Positions 26,567 to 35,686 of a stretch of 64,000 nucleotides of DNA are shown piece by piece. Within the stretch, counting starts at the first letter, position 1, and the number at the start of each line of letters is the position of its first letter. Location: assembly GCA_020633655.1 (NCBI GenBank), contig JACKDF010000007.1, positions 186,001 to 250,000 of the forward strand. The letters are read 5' to 3'. This stretch comes from Deferribacteres bacterium. Lineage in GTDB: Bacteria; Zhuqueibacterota; Zhuqueibacteria; Zhuqueibacterales; Geothermadaptataceae. The notes beneath the pieces were generated by a model. The model did no database searches, was not told the DNA's origin, and saw only the letters and a list, made by a program, of their open reading frames with translations. The position numbers and the translations under genes were made by a program.

Positions 26567-29059
26567 TTATTCCTCACCGTCCCTATCGGGATTTGCACTC
26601 TCATTCGTTTCCGATTGATCTTCTGCCTCGGACTCGTTGGGTGCTGTAATTCGTGCAACATCGGCGATGTCATCGTTTTCATCAAGGCGTATCAATTTTA
26701 CACCCTGGGTATTCCTACCTATGATGCTCACGGCGTCTGCTTTTTGACGGATCGCAATTCCATTCTTCGTTATGATCATAAAATCATCATCATCACTTAT
26801 AGCTTGTATTGCAATCAGTTTTCCAACTTTATCTGTTACTTTTAAGGCGATAACGCCTTGTCCCCCACGATGTTTACTTGGAAATTCCTCAAAATTGCAA
26901 CGTTTTCCATATCCCTTTCCAGTGACGATTAATAATCGTTCACTTTCCTTTACAGTAACCATGCCAACAACATCATTATCCCGTTTTAGTGAAATACCTT
27001 TTACACCAGAGGCTGTTCGCCCCATGCTACGCACCTCTTTTTCGGAAAAACGAATCGTTTTTCCGAGTTGTGTAGCAAGGATAATATCCTGTTCGCCATT
27101 TGTTAATTCTGCAGTTAATAAGTCATCGTCTTCACGGATTGTAATGGCATTAATTCCTCCGCGACGGGGACGGCTGTAGGACGAGAGCGGGGTTTTCTTT
27201 ACGATTCCTTTTTTAGTCGCCATCAAAATGAAATGCTCATCATCGAATTCCCGCACGTTGATGAAGGTTCGTATTTTTTCATCAGGAAGCAATTCAAGCA
27301 AATTGACGATGGCTCTGCCACGCGCGCCTTTTCCTGCAACCGGAATCTCCCAAACCTTTAACCAATAGCATCTGCCCCTGTCGGTAAAAATCAATAAATG
27401 GGAATGCGTCGAAGCCACAAACAGATGCTGTACAAAATCTTCTTCGGTATTGGAGCTGCCACTTGCACCACGCCCTCCCCGACTTTGAGTACGGTATTCG
27501 GTAATCGGAAGGCGTTTAACAAAGCCTTTGTGGCTCATGGTAATCACAACATCTTCGTCGATAATCATATCTTCAATCGATACAGAACCGGCATCGGGCA
27601 CAATTTCCGTTCGACGCTCATCACCGTATTTTTCTTTTATTTCGAGCATTTCATCGGCGATAATTTGCATGCGTAATTCGCGATTGGCCAGAATTGCACG
27701 AAGTTGTTCGATGAGCGCGATCACATCGCGATACTCTTGCTCAATTTTATCCCGTTCCAGACCTGTCAAGCGCTGCAAACGCATATCGAGAATTGCTTGC
27801 GCCTGGATTTCTGACAGCGGAAAATTATCCATTAATGCCTGACGTGCTGTTTCCGGGCTGGATGACTTTTTAATTAATTCAACAATCGCATCAATATTAT
27901 CCAGACATATTTTCAGACCTTCCAGAATGTGAGCGCGTTTCTCTGCTTTGTCTAAATCAAATTCGGTTCTCCGGACAACTACCTCATGCCGGAATTCAAT
28001 AAAATATTCAATGATTTGTTTCAGATTGAGTACAACAGGACGCCCATTAACCAAAGCAAGCATGTTAATGCCAAAACTGGATTGCATTTGCGTATGTTTA
28101 AAAAGAACATTTAAAATGACCTTTGGTTTGGCGTCACGTTTCAGTTCCAAAACAATGCGCATACCTTCACGATCTGATTCATCTCTAATATCCGAAATGC
28201 CTTCAACCTTTTTCTCACGTACGAGATCGGCAATCTTTTCAATGAGATTTTTCTTGTTGACCTGATAGGGGAGTTCGGTAACGATCATTCGCTGCCGATC
28301 ATTTGGTGCATCTTCAACATCAGTAACGGCACGCACACGTATCGTCCCGCGACCAGATCTGTAAGCTTCATCAATGCCTTCTTCGCCATAAATTTGTGCA
28401 CCAGTGGGAAAATCAGGCCCCTTAACATGCAACATCAAATCTTCAATTGGCGCTTCTGGATTTTTAATCAGGTGTAATACAGCATTAACAACTTCTGTCA
28501 GATTGTGTGGTGGAATATTGGTTGCCATTCCCACAGCAATACCGGAAGCCCCATTCACCAGGAGATTTGGAATTACAGCGGGTAAAATGGTGGGTTCTTC
28601 GAGGGATTCATCAAAATTTGCTTTAAAATCGACGGTTTCTTTTTCAATGTCCCGCAGCATTTCCTCTGCAATTTTTGCCATCCGTGCTTCAGTATATCGC
28701 ATTGCAGCTGGTGGGTCACCATCTACGGATCCAAAGTTTCCCTGTCCATCAACCAAGGGATAGCGCAGAGAGAAATCCTGCACCATACGGACCATTGTAT
28801 CGTAAACTGCGGAATCTCCATGCGGATGGTACTTACCCAAAACTTCCCCAACAATGCGCGCTGATTTTTTATAGGGCGTCCCCGGTCTTAAATTCAAATC
28901 TCGCATGCCGTACAAAACACGTCGATGTACAGGTTTTAGCCCATCACGAACATCTGGCAATGCCCGTGATACAATAACAGACATAGCATAATTAATATAT
29001 GACTCACGCATTTCCTGTTCGATTAAAACAGGAATCACCTTACTTTTATTCGTCTCCAT
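26567..29059 (-). CDS. gyrA: DNA gyrase subunit A
   Basis: An 830-residue type IIA topoisomerase subunit, which breaks and rejoins DNA while GyrB hydrolyses ATP to add negative supercoils. The catalytic tyrosine is Tyr122 in AAMRYTEARM. The quinolone-resistance region HPHGDSAVYD has Ser83 and Asp87 in the same numbering as E. coli, that is, the susceptible form. The C-terminal pinwheel has a GyrA-box-like QSRGGRGA and repeated blades. An acidic, low-complexity tail follows (SEAEDQSETNESANPDRDGEE). It lies 37 bases after gyrB in the same direction. Length and domain order are normal for the family. Confidence 0.97.
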   Translation of the reverse strand: METNKSKVIPVLIEQEMRESYINYAMSVIVSRALPDVRDGLKPVHRRVLYGMRDLNLRPGTPYKKSARIVGEVLGKYHPHGDSAVYDTMVRMVQDFSLRYPLVDGQGNFGSVDGDPPAAMRYTEARMAKIAEEMLRDIEKETVDFKANFDESLEEPTILPAVIPNLLVNGASGIAVGMATNIPPHNLTEVVNAVLHLIKNPEAPIEDLMLHVKGPDFPTGAQIYGEEGIDEAYRSGRGTIRVRAVTDVEDAPNDRQRMIVTELPYQVNKKNLIEKIADLVREKKVEGISDIRDESDREGMRIVLELKRDAKPKVILNVLFKHTQMQSSFGINMLALVNGRPVVLNLKQIIEYFIEFRHEVVVRRTEFDLDKAEKRAHILEGLKICLDNIDAIVELIKKSSSPETARQALMDNFPLSEIQAQAILDMRLQRLTGLERDKIEQEYRDVIALIEQLRAILANRELRMQIIADEMLEIKEKYGDERRTEIVPDAGSVSIEDMIIDEDVVITMSHKGFVKRLPITEYRTQSRGGRGASGSSNTEEDFVQHLFVASTHSHLLIFTDRGRCYWLKVWEIPVAGKGARGRAIVNLLELLPDEKIRTFINVREFDDEHFILMATKKGIVKKTPLSSYSRPRRGGINAITIREDDDLLTAELTNGEQDIILATQLGKTIRFSEKEVRSMGRTASGVKGISLKRDNDVVGMVTVKESERLLIVTGKGYGKRCNFEEFPSKHRGGQGVIALKVTDKVGKLIAIQAISDDDDFMIITKNGIAIRQKADAVSIIGRNTQGVKLIRLDENDDIADVARITAPNESEAEDQSETNESANPDRDGEE

Positions 29060-29096
29060 AATAGAAAGCTCGTTGTAAAATCTTTATTTTTAATAA

Positions 29097-30998
29097 TTAA
29101 ATATCAACATTTGTTGCGTAAACTGCATTTTCTTCAATGAACTGTCGGCGTGGAGGCACCTGATCCCCCATCAAACATGAGAAAACATGATCTGCTTCAA
29201 TTGCCTCTTCAATCGTTACTTGCAAAATGGTCCGTACAGCTGGATCCATTGTTGTATTCCATAATTGATCGGCGTTCATCTCCCCCAAACCTTTGTAACG
29301 CTGAATATTTGGCTTTTTATTGGTAAACCGTTTTATAAACTCATCACGTTGACTATCATCATAGGCATAATACTCTTCACGACCAGACGAAACACGATAT
29401 AGTGGTGGCTGAGCAATGTATATATGTCCCAATTCGAAGAGAGGTCGCATATATCGGAAAAAAAACGTTAACAGCAAAGTGCGGATATGTGCTCCATCAA
29501 CGTCAGCATCCGTCATGATGATAATTTTATTATATCGAAGTTTAGATATATCAAATTCATCACTCCCGATGCTCGTGCCCAAAGCAGAAACCATCGTGCG
29601 AATTTCTTCGTTTGCAAGTATTTTGTCAAGACGTGCTTTTTCTACATTGAGAATTTTTCCACGCAAAGGAAGAATAGCCTGAAAATAGCGATCACGTCCC
29701 TGTTTTGCTGTACCACCAGCCGAGTCACCTTCCACGAGATACACTTCACATTCTTCCGGATTTCTCGAAGAGCAATCTGCCAATTTACCCGGTAGATTGC
29801 CACTCTCCAAAGCACTCTTTCGGCGTGTCAATTCTCGTGCTCTTCTGGCAGCTTCTCTCGAACGAGCTGCAGTTAAACATTTCTCTATGATTATTTTTCC
29901 AACCGATGGATTCTGCTCGAGAAACTCACTCAAATTTTCAGATACAAGCGATTCAACAACACCACGAACTTCACTATTACCTAATTTGGTCTTCGTTTGT
30001 CCTTCAAATTGAGGTTCTGCGACTTTAACACTAAGAATAACCGAAAGTCCTTCCCGTACATCTTCGCCAGTGAGATTTGTCTCGCCATTTTTCAAGAGGT
30101 TATTTTTAATGGCATAGTTATTCAGTGTTTTCGTGAGCGCAGCTTTGAATCCAACGAGGTGTGATCCCCCCTCAATAGTATTTATATTGTTGACATAGGT
30201 AAAAATGTTTTCTGTGTAGGAATCCGTATATTCCATTGCAAGTTCAACCGGAATACCTTCGCGCTCACCCGATACTTCGATTACATCACTAAAAAGGGGT
30301 GTTCTTGCACTGTCGATATATCGCACAAACTCACTCAATCCCCCAGAGAATTTGAAAGTATCTTTTTGATTAGTCCGCTTGTCTTCTATGGTAATGGATA
30401 AATCACGATTAAGAAAAGCAAGTTCACGTAATCGATCTTGCAAAACTTCATATTTAAAAACCATGGTCTGGAAGATCGTATCATCTGGCATGAACGTGAT
30501 TTTTGTACCGGTGTGTTCGGAAACCTCACCAGCAACCACGGGGCCAAGCGGGACCCCGCGTAAATATTCCTGCCGGTAAATTTTACCATCACGTGAAATC
30601 TCGGCTTTCAGCCATTGCGATAAAGCATTAACTACACTTATGCCAACCCCGTGCAGACCACCAGAAACTTTGTAGGTTTCTTTATCAAACTTTCCTCCAG
30701 CATGTAAAACTGTCATGACGAGTTCCAACGCGGTTTTCTTCTCTTCCGCATGTATATCTACCGGAATTCCTCGACCGTCATCAATAACAGTAATACTTCC
30801 ATCCTCATTTATCGAAACATCTATTTGCGTGCAAAATCCTGCAAGCGCTTCATCGACGCTGTTATCTACCACTTCATAAACAAGATGGTGCAAACCACGT
30901 GAGGTGACATCCCCAATGTACATTGCTGGACGCATCCGTACAGCTTCAAGACCTTTTAATACCTGTATCTTACTGGCATCGTAATTTTTTTCGTTCAT
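29097..30998 (-). CDS. gyrB: DNA gyrase subunit B
   Basis: A 633-residue ATPase subunit of gyrase. The GHKL ATPase has VVDNSVDEALAGF, DDGRGIPVD and HGVGISVVNALS. The TOPRIM domain has LVEGDSAGG and DADVDGAHIRTLLLTFF. The C-terminus keeps RYKGLGEMN. It is the short type, lacking the insert of about 170 residues found in the enterobacterial protein. It lies downstream of the DUF721 gene and upstream of gyrA, the standard order on the left of the origin. ATG 30998 is a clear start, with an AAAGTGTTT stretch rather than a strong ribosome site upstream. Confidence 0.97.
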   Translation of the reverse strand: MNEKNYDASKIQVLKGLEAVRMRPAMYIGDVTSRGLHHLVYEVVDNSVDEALAGFCTQIDVSINEDGSITVIDDGRGIPVDIHAEEKKTALELVMTVLHAGGKFDKETYKVSGGLHGVGISVVNALSQWLKAEISRDGKIYRQEYLRGVPLGPVVAGEVSEHTGTKITFMPDDTIFQTMVFKYEVLQDRLRELAFLNRDLSITIEDKRTNQKDTFKFSGGLSEFVRYIDSARTPLFSDVIEVSGEREGIPVELAMEYTDSYTENIFTYVNNINTIEGGSHLVGFKAALTKTLNNYAIKNNLLKNGETNLTGEDVREGLSVILSVKVAEPQFEGQTKTKLGNSEVRGVVESLVSENLSEFLEQNPSVGKIIIEKCLTAARSREAARRARELTRRKSALESGNLPGKLADCSSRNPEECEVYLVEGDSAGGTAKQGRDRYFQAILPLRGKILNVEKARLDKILANEEIRTMVSALGTSIGSDEFDISKLRYNKIIIMTDADVDGAHIRTLLLTFFFRYMRPLFELGHIYIAQPPLYRVSSGREEYYAYDDSQRDEFIKRFTNKKPNIQRYKGLGEMNADQLWNTTMDPAVRTILQVTIEEAIEADHVFSCLMGDQVPPRRQFIEENAVYATNVDI

Positions 30999-31025
30999 AA
31001 TACAAACACTTTAACTTTTTTTCGT

Positions 31026-31301
31026 TTAGCGAAAAATAATCTTATTGATTAAATTTTCATCTAAATCTTTGTTTAAAATATCTTTAATTTGCAGTGTCAT
31101 TAAATTTAACTCATTCCTCCACGCAGCCGACGTAACCCTCACAACCAGAATGCCATTCTGAAACGAAACCGCTTTCGAAATGGATGCTATTCTCTCTCCA
31201 ACTGCCTCCGGATAAATCGTTAGAACTTTTGCTTCAACGTAATACGACTTTAGCATTGGATCAGAAAAAATTTTATCCAGAATGCTGGCTAATGTATTCA
31301 T
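31026..31301 (-). CDS. DUF721 / DciA-like protein
   Basis: A 91-residue protein of the DUF721 family. The central pattern YPEAVGERIASISKAVSFQN, then ILVVRVTSAAWRNELNLM, is the standard 'W..vvG..ia.hs.p....g.L.V.v.s..wa.eL' signature, with tyrosine in place of the first tryptophan. Some DUF721 proteins (DciA) load the replicative helicase in bacteria that lack DnaC or DnaI. Its place between recF and gyrB, one base after recF, is the usual one in this part of the tree and supports a replication role. The protein is short, without the extra domains some homologues carry. Confidence 0.85.
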   Translation of the reverse strand: MNTLASILDKIFSDPMLKSYYVEAKVLTIYPEAVGERIASISKAVSFQNGILVVRVTSAAWRNELNLMTLQIKDILNKDLDENLINKIIFR

Positions 31302-31302
31302 A

Positions 31303-32406
31303 TCAAGTAAAGTTATACTCTAGGATATTTCCGTTGCTAATTAAAAATGCCTTATCATTTTCAGAGGTTGGTATTTGGGGTTGATTAGTTGTTGTAATAA
31401 AGGTTTGTCCTAGTTGACACATGTGGGTTATGAGTTGTCTCTGTCGATCTTCATCAAGTTCAGAATATATATCATCCAGCAGTAATATTGGACGTACATT
31501 CGTTTTTTGATTTAGATAATTAAATTCGATAATTTTTAACGCTAATAACACACTCTTATGCTCTCCTCGTGATGCATATCTTCGAACTTCCTTGTCATTT
31601 AATAAAAATACGACATCATCACGATGGGGGCCGTAGATGGATGTTTTTTGTGCTATTTCTCTGTCAACTACACTATTGATAAATGTTTCCAGGGTATCGT
31701 TGTCCAATTCATCAAGTCCAGTTGTCGAACCATAATTTACCTGCACTGATGATCCACTGGAGGAAATTACTTTATAATAATCTGAAATGTTCTCGTTAAT
31801 ATGTTGCAGGATTTCAATTCTTCTCTTGATTATTTTTGCTGCGCTGTCCGCGAATATATTATTCCAATAAAAAAGCTGATCACGTTTTGTTTCTTTTTTG
31901 GAAATACTCTCCAGAAGAACGTTTTTCTGTTTTAGAATTCTTTTAAATACTTGTAAATTTTTTAAATATTGATGATCGGATTGGCTTAAAATGATATCCA
32001 GCCATCTCCTTCTTTCTGCAGGAGAACCTGCAGTTATTTTATGGTCTTCCGGATTAAATAACACAACCGGAATCATTCCTATAAGTTCAGAGTATCGTTG
32101 TAATTTTTTACGATCAACGCTTATTTCTTTTTTATTTCTTGACGCTGCTATACCGATTTTATGCTTTACATTAATATCGGAAATAAATTCTCCTAAAATT
32201 TGATACTCTGCTGTAGATTTTTTTATTAGATCGGAATCAATATTAGACCGAAAGCTTTTTGCGAGCCCAAGACAAAAAATGCTTTCTAAAAGATTTGTTT
32301 TTCCCTGCCCATTTTTTCCGAATATGTGATTAATTCCCGATGCAAATTGTACCGTCACTGATTGGTAATTACGAAAGTTATTTAATACGAGGCTCTGCAG
32401 AATCAT
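31303..32406 (-). CDS. recF: DNA replication and repair protein RecF
   Basis: A 367-residue SMC-like ATPase that binds single/double-strand junctions and helps RecOR load RecA at gaps. It starts ILQSLVLNNFRNYQSVTVQF, with Walker A GKNGQGKTNLLESI (30-43). It has RRRWLDIILSQSD, and the C-terminal Walker B/D-loop LLLDDIYSELDEDRQ. These are the landmark pieces of RecF. It starts three bases after dnaN and is followed at one base by the DUF721 gene, so the four genes dnaN-recF-DUF721-gyrB look like one transcript. Confidence 0.95.
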   Translation of the reverse strand: MILQSLVLNNFRNYQSVTVQFASGINHIFGKNGQGKTNLLESIFCLGLAKSFRSNIDSDLIKKSTAEYQILGEFISDINVKHKIGIAASRNKKEISVDRKKLQRYSELIGMIPVVLFNPEDHKITAGSPAERRRWLDIILSQSDHQYLKNLQVFKRILKQKNVLLESISKKETKRDQLFYWNNIFADSAAKIIKRRIEILQHINENISDYYKVISSSGSSVQVNYGSTTGLDELDNDTLETFINSVVDREIAQKTSIYGPHRDDVVFLLNDKEVRRYASRGEHKSVLLALKIIEFNYLNQKTNVRPILLLDDIYSELDEDRQRQLITHMCQLGQTFITTTNQPQIPTSENDKAFLISNGNILEYNFT

Positions 32407-32409
32407 TAC

Positions 32410-33531
32410 TTAAACGGAATCATTAATCCTTATTGGCATAATAAGCATCATCATATCCTCATCTTCTTTTTGGGCCGTAGGACGAATGATTGCGGCGCTA
32501 CCTGCATTTTTTAACTCAAAGACGATGTCTTCATTGTCAATATGACGCAATATATCATGAATATATGTTCCGTTATAGCCAATTTGAAGCGGTTCACCAC
32601 TGTACTCTACAGGAATCGATTCCTGTGCTTCACCGCCAATTTCTGCATCTTCTGCCTGAATGACGAGCGATGACGGGCTAATGGAAAATTTAACTTGATG
32701 TGTATATACACTCGAAAAAATAGAAATCCTCTTAACTGTGGACATTAATAATTCGCGATTGACAAACATTTGCAAGTTATTGTCCTTCGGAATAACGCGA
32801 TCATAATTTGGAAATTGACCTTCAATTACTTTTGTAAATATTTTTGTTGATCCCAATGCAAAAGTTACGTGATTTTCACCGACTCCGATTTCCAGCGTAT
32901 CAGAATCATCCATGTTTCTTGTAACGAGGTGTAATGCTTTTGTAGGCAGAATCACAGAAACAGGATTTTCATCACCTTTATAGGATAAATCACAGATTTT
33001 AGCTAATCGATGTCCATCAGTTGCAGCCATGCGCAATTCGTTTGCGGTCAATTGCATTAATACACCCATGAGTGTAGTTCTCAACTCATCGCTGCTTACT
33101 GCAAAGCTGGTTTTGTCCACCATTCGAGAGAATCTATCGAAAGAAATTTTAAACGTGGAATCAGCCTCCTCAACACCTATTTGCGGATATTCATCTTCCA
33201 CTTCTCCAACGAGCTTATATATACCCTTGTCTGTCGATAGTGTCAAAACATTATTTTGATCTGATCGAAATGAAATGGGAACATCTGGAAGTTCGCGGAC
33301 AATATCAAAAAAGCGCTTTCCCTGGACTGTTATACCCCCATCTTCAGAATCAAATACTTGACACTTTGTAGCTATAGATATTTCCAAATCGGTACCAGAA
33401 ATAGTGAGCATATTATCTTCAAGTTTGAGTAAAATATTGCTCAAAATAGGTATTGTAGTTTTTTGCGGGATTACACCGATTACCTTCTGTAAACTTTGAA
33501 AAAAATCGGATTTGTTCACCGAAAATTTCAT
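32410..33531 (-). CDS. dnaN: DNA polymerase III beta subunit (sliding clamp)
   Basis: About 373 residues with three consecutive clamp domains: MKFSVNKSDFFQSLQKVIG, MMVDKTSFAVSSDELR(T) in the second, and the terminal IMPIRI of the third. The clamp is a dimer that tethers DNA polymerase III and other proteins to DNA. I set the start at ATG 33531, where GGAGG sits five bases upstream (TTGGAGGATCATATG). The frame extends four codons to a TTG, which is not supported. It lies downstream of oriC and dnaA on the same strand, with about 300 bases of origin DNA between the two genes. Confidence 0.96.
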   Translation of the reverse strand: MKFSVNKSDFFQSLQKVIGVIPQKTTIPILSNILLKLEDNMLTISGTDLEISIATKCQVFDSEDGGITVQGKRFFDIVRELPDVPISFRSDQNNVLTLSTDKGIYKLVGEVEDEYPQIGVEEADSTFKISFDRFSRMVDKTSFAVSSDELRTTLMGVLMQLTANELRMAATDGHRLAKICDLSYKGDENPVSVILPTKALHLVTRNMDDSDTLEIGVGENHVTFALGSTKIFTKVIEGQFPNYDRVIPKDNNLQMFVNRELLMSTVKRISIFSSVYTHQVKFSISPSSLVIQAEDAEIGGEAQESIPVEYSGEPLQIGYNGTYIHDILRHIDNEDIVFELKNAGSAAIIRPTAQKEDEDMMMLIMPIRINDSV

Positions 33532-33727
33532 ATGATCCTCCAAATGGTCAATCCCTAATTATAATAAAAAGATAATATAGAGAAAAGAATTATTTGTAGT
33601 AGTAGGTAATGTTGATTTGTTAATAACTTGGTTTGAGGATTTATTAAGATATTATGATTATTGACTTTTTAAGTCTTCCGACTTAATCACATATTGAAAA
33701 CTTTCAAATTCTTTTATGTGGACTTAG

Positions 33728-33736
33728 TGTGGATTA
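33728..33736 (-). promoter_or_regulatory. DnaA box, one mismatch
   Basis: TGTGGATTA on the plus strand, one change from TGTGGATAA. A weaker TGTGGACTT lies directly to its left at 33717-33725, in the same orientation. Confidence 0.5.
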
Positions 33737-33784
33737 AATTCTGTTTTTTTAATAAAACATCCAACAATTCTTGATAACTAAATC

Positions 33785-33793
33785 TTATCTACA
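33785..33793 (+). promoter_or_regulatory. DnaA box, one mismatch
   Basis: TTATCTACA, one change from TTATCCACA, 28 bases from the perfect box and in opposite orientation. Confidence 0.6.
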
Positions 33794-33821
33794 ACTTACT
33801 AACTGCAATTAACATTTGAGA

Positions 33822-33830
33822 TGTGGATAA
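33822..33830 (-). promoter_or_regulatory. DnaA box, perfect consensus
   Basis: TTATCCACA on the minus strand (TGTGGATAA on plus), an exact match to the canonical DnaA box. It is immediately adjacent to the dnaA stop codon. Confidence 0.85.
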
Positions 33831-35240
33831 CTAAATCGATGATAAGTTGATCTTTTTATTAATTTCTCCAAGATCGTTCGATAATACTTTATCCTGTTTC
33901 ATGTTTTCTTCAATAGAATTAATTGCGTGGATTACTGTACTGTGATCTCTACCGCCAAAGTGTAGTCCAATTGTTTTTAACGAATGCTTTGTGTGTTGTT
34001 TCGACATATACATCGCTATTTGTCTTGCTAATGCAACTTCCTTTTTTCTTGTTTTCGCTTTAAGAAAATCTTCTGGAATATGATAATAATTTGCTACGAT
34101 TTTCAAGATGTCATCAATAGTTATATTTCTCTGCTTTTGTGAAATCACATCCTTTAGGACTTCTTTTGCAAGAAGTAAATTAATATCACGACTTCGAAGC
34201 GATGCGTGAGCTAATAATTTTACCAATGCCCCTTCAAGCTCGCGTATATTTGATGTAACATTGTAGGCAATTAGTTGTACAACATCTTTGTCCAGCTCTA
34301 CTTCGCTTAGTTCAGCTTTCTTTTGTAAAATCGCAATTCGGGTTTCAAGATCTGGCGGTTGAATATCCGCAACTAGACCCCATTGAAAGCGTGAAAGCAA
34401 ACGCTCTTCTATACCTGTTATATCTTTTGGTGGACGATCTGAGGATAAAACAATCTGCTTTCCGTTTTGATGTAAAGTGTTGAATGTGTGAAAAAATTCT
34501 TCCTGGGTTCTCTCTTTATTACTGAAAAATTGAATATCATCTACAAGAAGGAGATCTACATTTCTATAAAGCTCACTAAATTCTGTTGTCTTATTTCGCT
34601 GTATTGAATTTATAAAATTCATTGTAAAACGTTCACTTGAAACGTACATTACATTTTTCGCAATTCCCTTTTCAACAGAAAAATTTCCAATTGCCTGAAT
34701 CAAATGTGTTTTTCCAAGGCCCACTCCACCGTATATAACGAGAGGATTAAATGAAGTTTTACCAGGGCTTTCTGCGACTGCTATTGCTGCTGCTTTTGCA
34801 AATTGATTACTGCTTCCCTCAACATAATTTTCAAATGTGTAACGGTCATTTATCGGATGTGTATCGTCGTCTATTGCGTCTTCGACAATATAATTTGGTT
34901 TTATTGTTTTTGATGATATTTTTGTTGGTAGCTGCTCTGGTATTTCAAGTCGATCAAATTCTTCGCTTGCAACAATTTCAAATTGATATGAAGCTTCATT
35001 TCCGAGAATAGCACGCAAAGCTGCAAGTAGTATAGCATAATAATTATCTTGGAGCCATTTTTTAAAAAATTCACTTGGAACCTGGATTGTTAAAACAGAA
35101 CCATGAATTTTGAGTGCTTTAATCGGTTTAATCCAAGTATGGAAGCTCTGTTCGCTGATATTATTCTGGATTGTCATTAGACAATTATTCCAGATTTCTC
35201 GTGCTGCATTTTCCATTAACGGATTATCACTTGTCTTCAA
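33831..35240 (-). CDS. dnaA: Chromosomal replication initiator protein DnaA
   Basis: A 469-residue initiator. Domain I (residues about 10-85, IWNNCLMTIQNNISEQSFHTW) is followed by a short linker. The AAA+ domain has Walker A GGVGLGKTH (171-179), Walker B LLLVDDIQFF with the DD at 234-235, and the sensor region LLSRFQWGLVADI. The C-terminal DNA-binding domain carries the signature FGGRDHSTVIHAI, which reads DnaA boxes. The first in-frame ATG is at 35216 without a ribosome site; a TTG at 35240 follows AGGAAGG at slightly long spacing and keeps the usual N-terminus, so I prefer it. The gene is divergent from rpmH, with oriC at its 3' side. Confidence 0.96.
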   Translation of the reverse strand: MKTSDNPLMENAAREIWNNCLMTIQNNISEQSFHTWIKPIKALKIHGSVLTIQVPSEFFKKWLQDNYYAILLAALRAILGNEASYQFEIVASEEFDRLEIPEQLPTKISSKTIKPNYIVEDAIDDDTHPINDRYTFENYVEGSSNQFAKAAAIAVAESPGKTSFNPLVIYGGVGLGKTHLIQAIGNFSVEKGIAKNVMYVSSERFTMNFINSIQRNKTTEFSELYRNVDLLLVDDIQFFSNKERTQEEFFHTFNTLHQNGKQIVLSSDRPPKDITGIEERLLSRFQWGLVADIQPPDLETRIAILQKKAELSEVELDKDVVQLIAYNVTSNIRELEGALVKLLAHASLRSRDINLLLAKEVLKDVISQKQRNITIDDILKIVANYYHIPEDFLKAKTRKKEVALARQIAMYMSKQHTKHSLKTIGLHFGGRDHSTVIHAINSIEENMKQDKVLSNDLGEINKKINLSSI

Positions 35241-35535
35241 ATCGTTAGTTTTTCCTTCCTGAGTTTATTTAAAAGCCTTTTGATATGAGAGTGTTGATTG
35301 ACCTTTTGTGATATTCCATATTTATGGATTGAATAATGTTTGATGCTTCCAAATTATAAGGAAGTTAATTTAGAAAAGTATGAAATACTTTCAACGGATT
35401 TATTTACTCCCTAAAATATTCACTTGATGGAATGTACTAGCATATAAAGTAGATTTGACTTGACTTTTATAGTGTGAATATTTAAGATATCTGTCTTGTC
35501 TAATGCATACAATACTTTATTTTATGGAGATTTGA
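35241..35535. other. dnaA-rpmH intergenic region
   Basis: About 295 AT-rich bases between divergent genes. It holds the proposed rpmH promoter and, on the other strand, the AGGAAGG ribosome site of dnaA. On the minus strand a TATAAT is readable at 35358-35353 but has no convincing -35 box. I see no DnaA box close to TTATCCACA and no small ORF worth calling. Confidence 0.6.
35455..35488 (+). promoter_or_regulatory. Candidate rpmH promoter with tandem -35 boxes
   Basis: TTGACT occurs twice in overlap (35455-35460 and 35460-35465). The second is 17 bases before TAAGAT (35483-35488), an acceptable sigma-70 spacing. The start of rpmH is about 48 bases further on. Assigned by pattern only. Confidence 0.5.
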
Positions 35536-35682
35536 ATGAAACGTACTTTTCAACCTCACAATCGAAAGCGTGTCAATAAGCATGGCTTTCGAGCTCGTAT
35601 GAGTTCAAAAGCCGGACGTTTAGTACTCAAAAGAAGAAGAGCTAAAGGACGGCATCGACTTACTGTTAGTGATAGTTTGTAA
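35536..35682 (+). CDS. rpmH: 50S ribosomal protein L34
   Basis: A 48-residue, very basic protein translated from ATG 35536: MKRTFQPHNRKRVNKHGF, then RARMSSKAGRLVLKRRRAKG. This is the invariant L34 pattern, with a slightly long tail (RHRLTVSDSL). GGAGATTTGA precedes the start. L34 is a late-assembling protein of the large ribosomal subunit. It is the first gene on the right of the origin and is followed by rnpA with a short overlap or a gap of four bases, depending on the rnpA start. Confidence 0.96.
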   Translation: MKRTFQPHNRKRVNKHGFRARMSSKAGRLVLKRRRAKGRHRLTVSDSL

Positions 35683-35686
35683 TGTT

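Larger units (their letters stand above)
33532..33830. other. Probable origin of replication (oriC) between dnaA and dnaN
   Basis: About 300 AT-rich bases without a gene. A perfect DnaA box lies at 33822-33830, directly beside the dnaA stop codon, and near-consensus boxes lie at 33785-33793 and 33728-33736. A weaker one (TGTGGACTT) is at 33717-33725. A perfect 7-base inverted repeat (TTAAGTC TTCC GACTTAA) is at 33669-33686. The very AT-rich stretch at about 33551-33600 could be the unwinding element and ends in TAGTAGTAG (33597-33605). Genes on either side diverge in overall direction from here. The gap between dnaA and rpmH lacks boxes I can recognise, so this side is favoured. Replication start itself is inferred. 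Confidence 0.8.

Noticed and set aside
33669..33686. Inverted repeat TTAAGTC/GACTTAA as a terminator of dnaA or dnaN
   Set aside because: There is no T-run on either strand after the stem; it is kept only as an element of the origin region.
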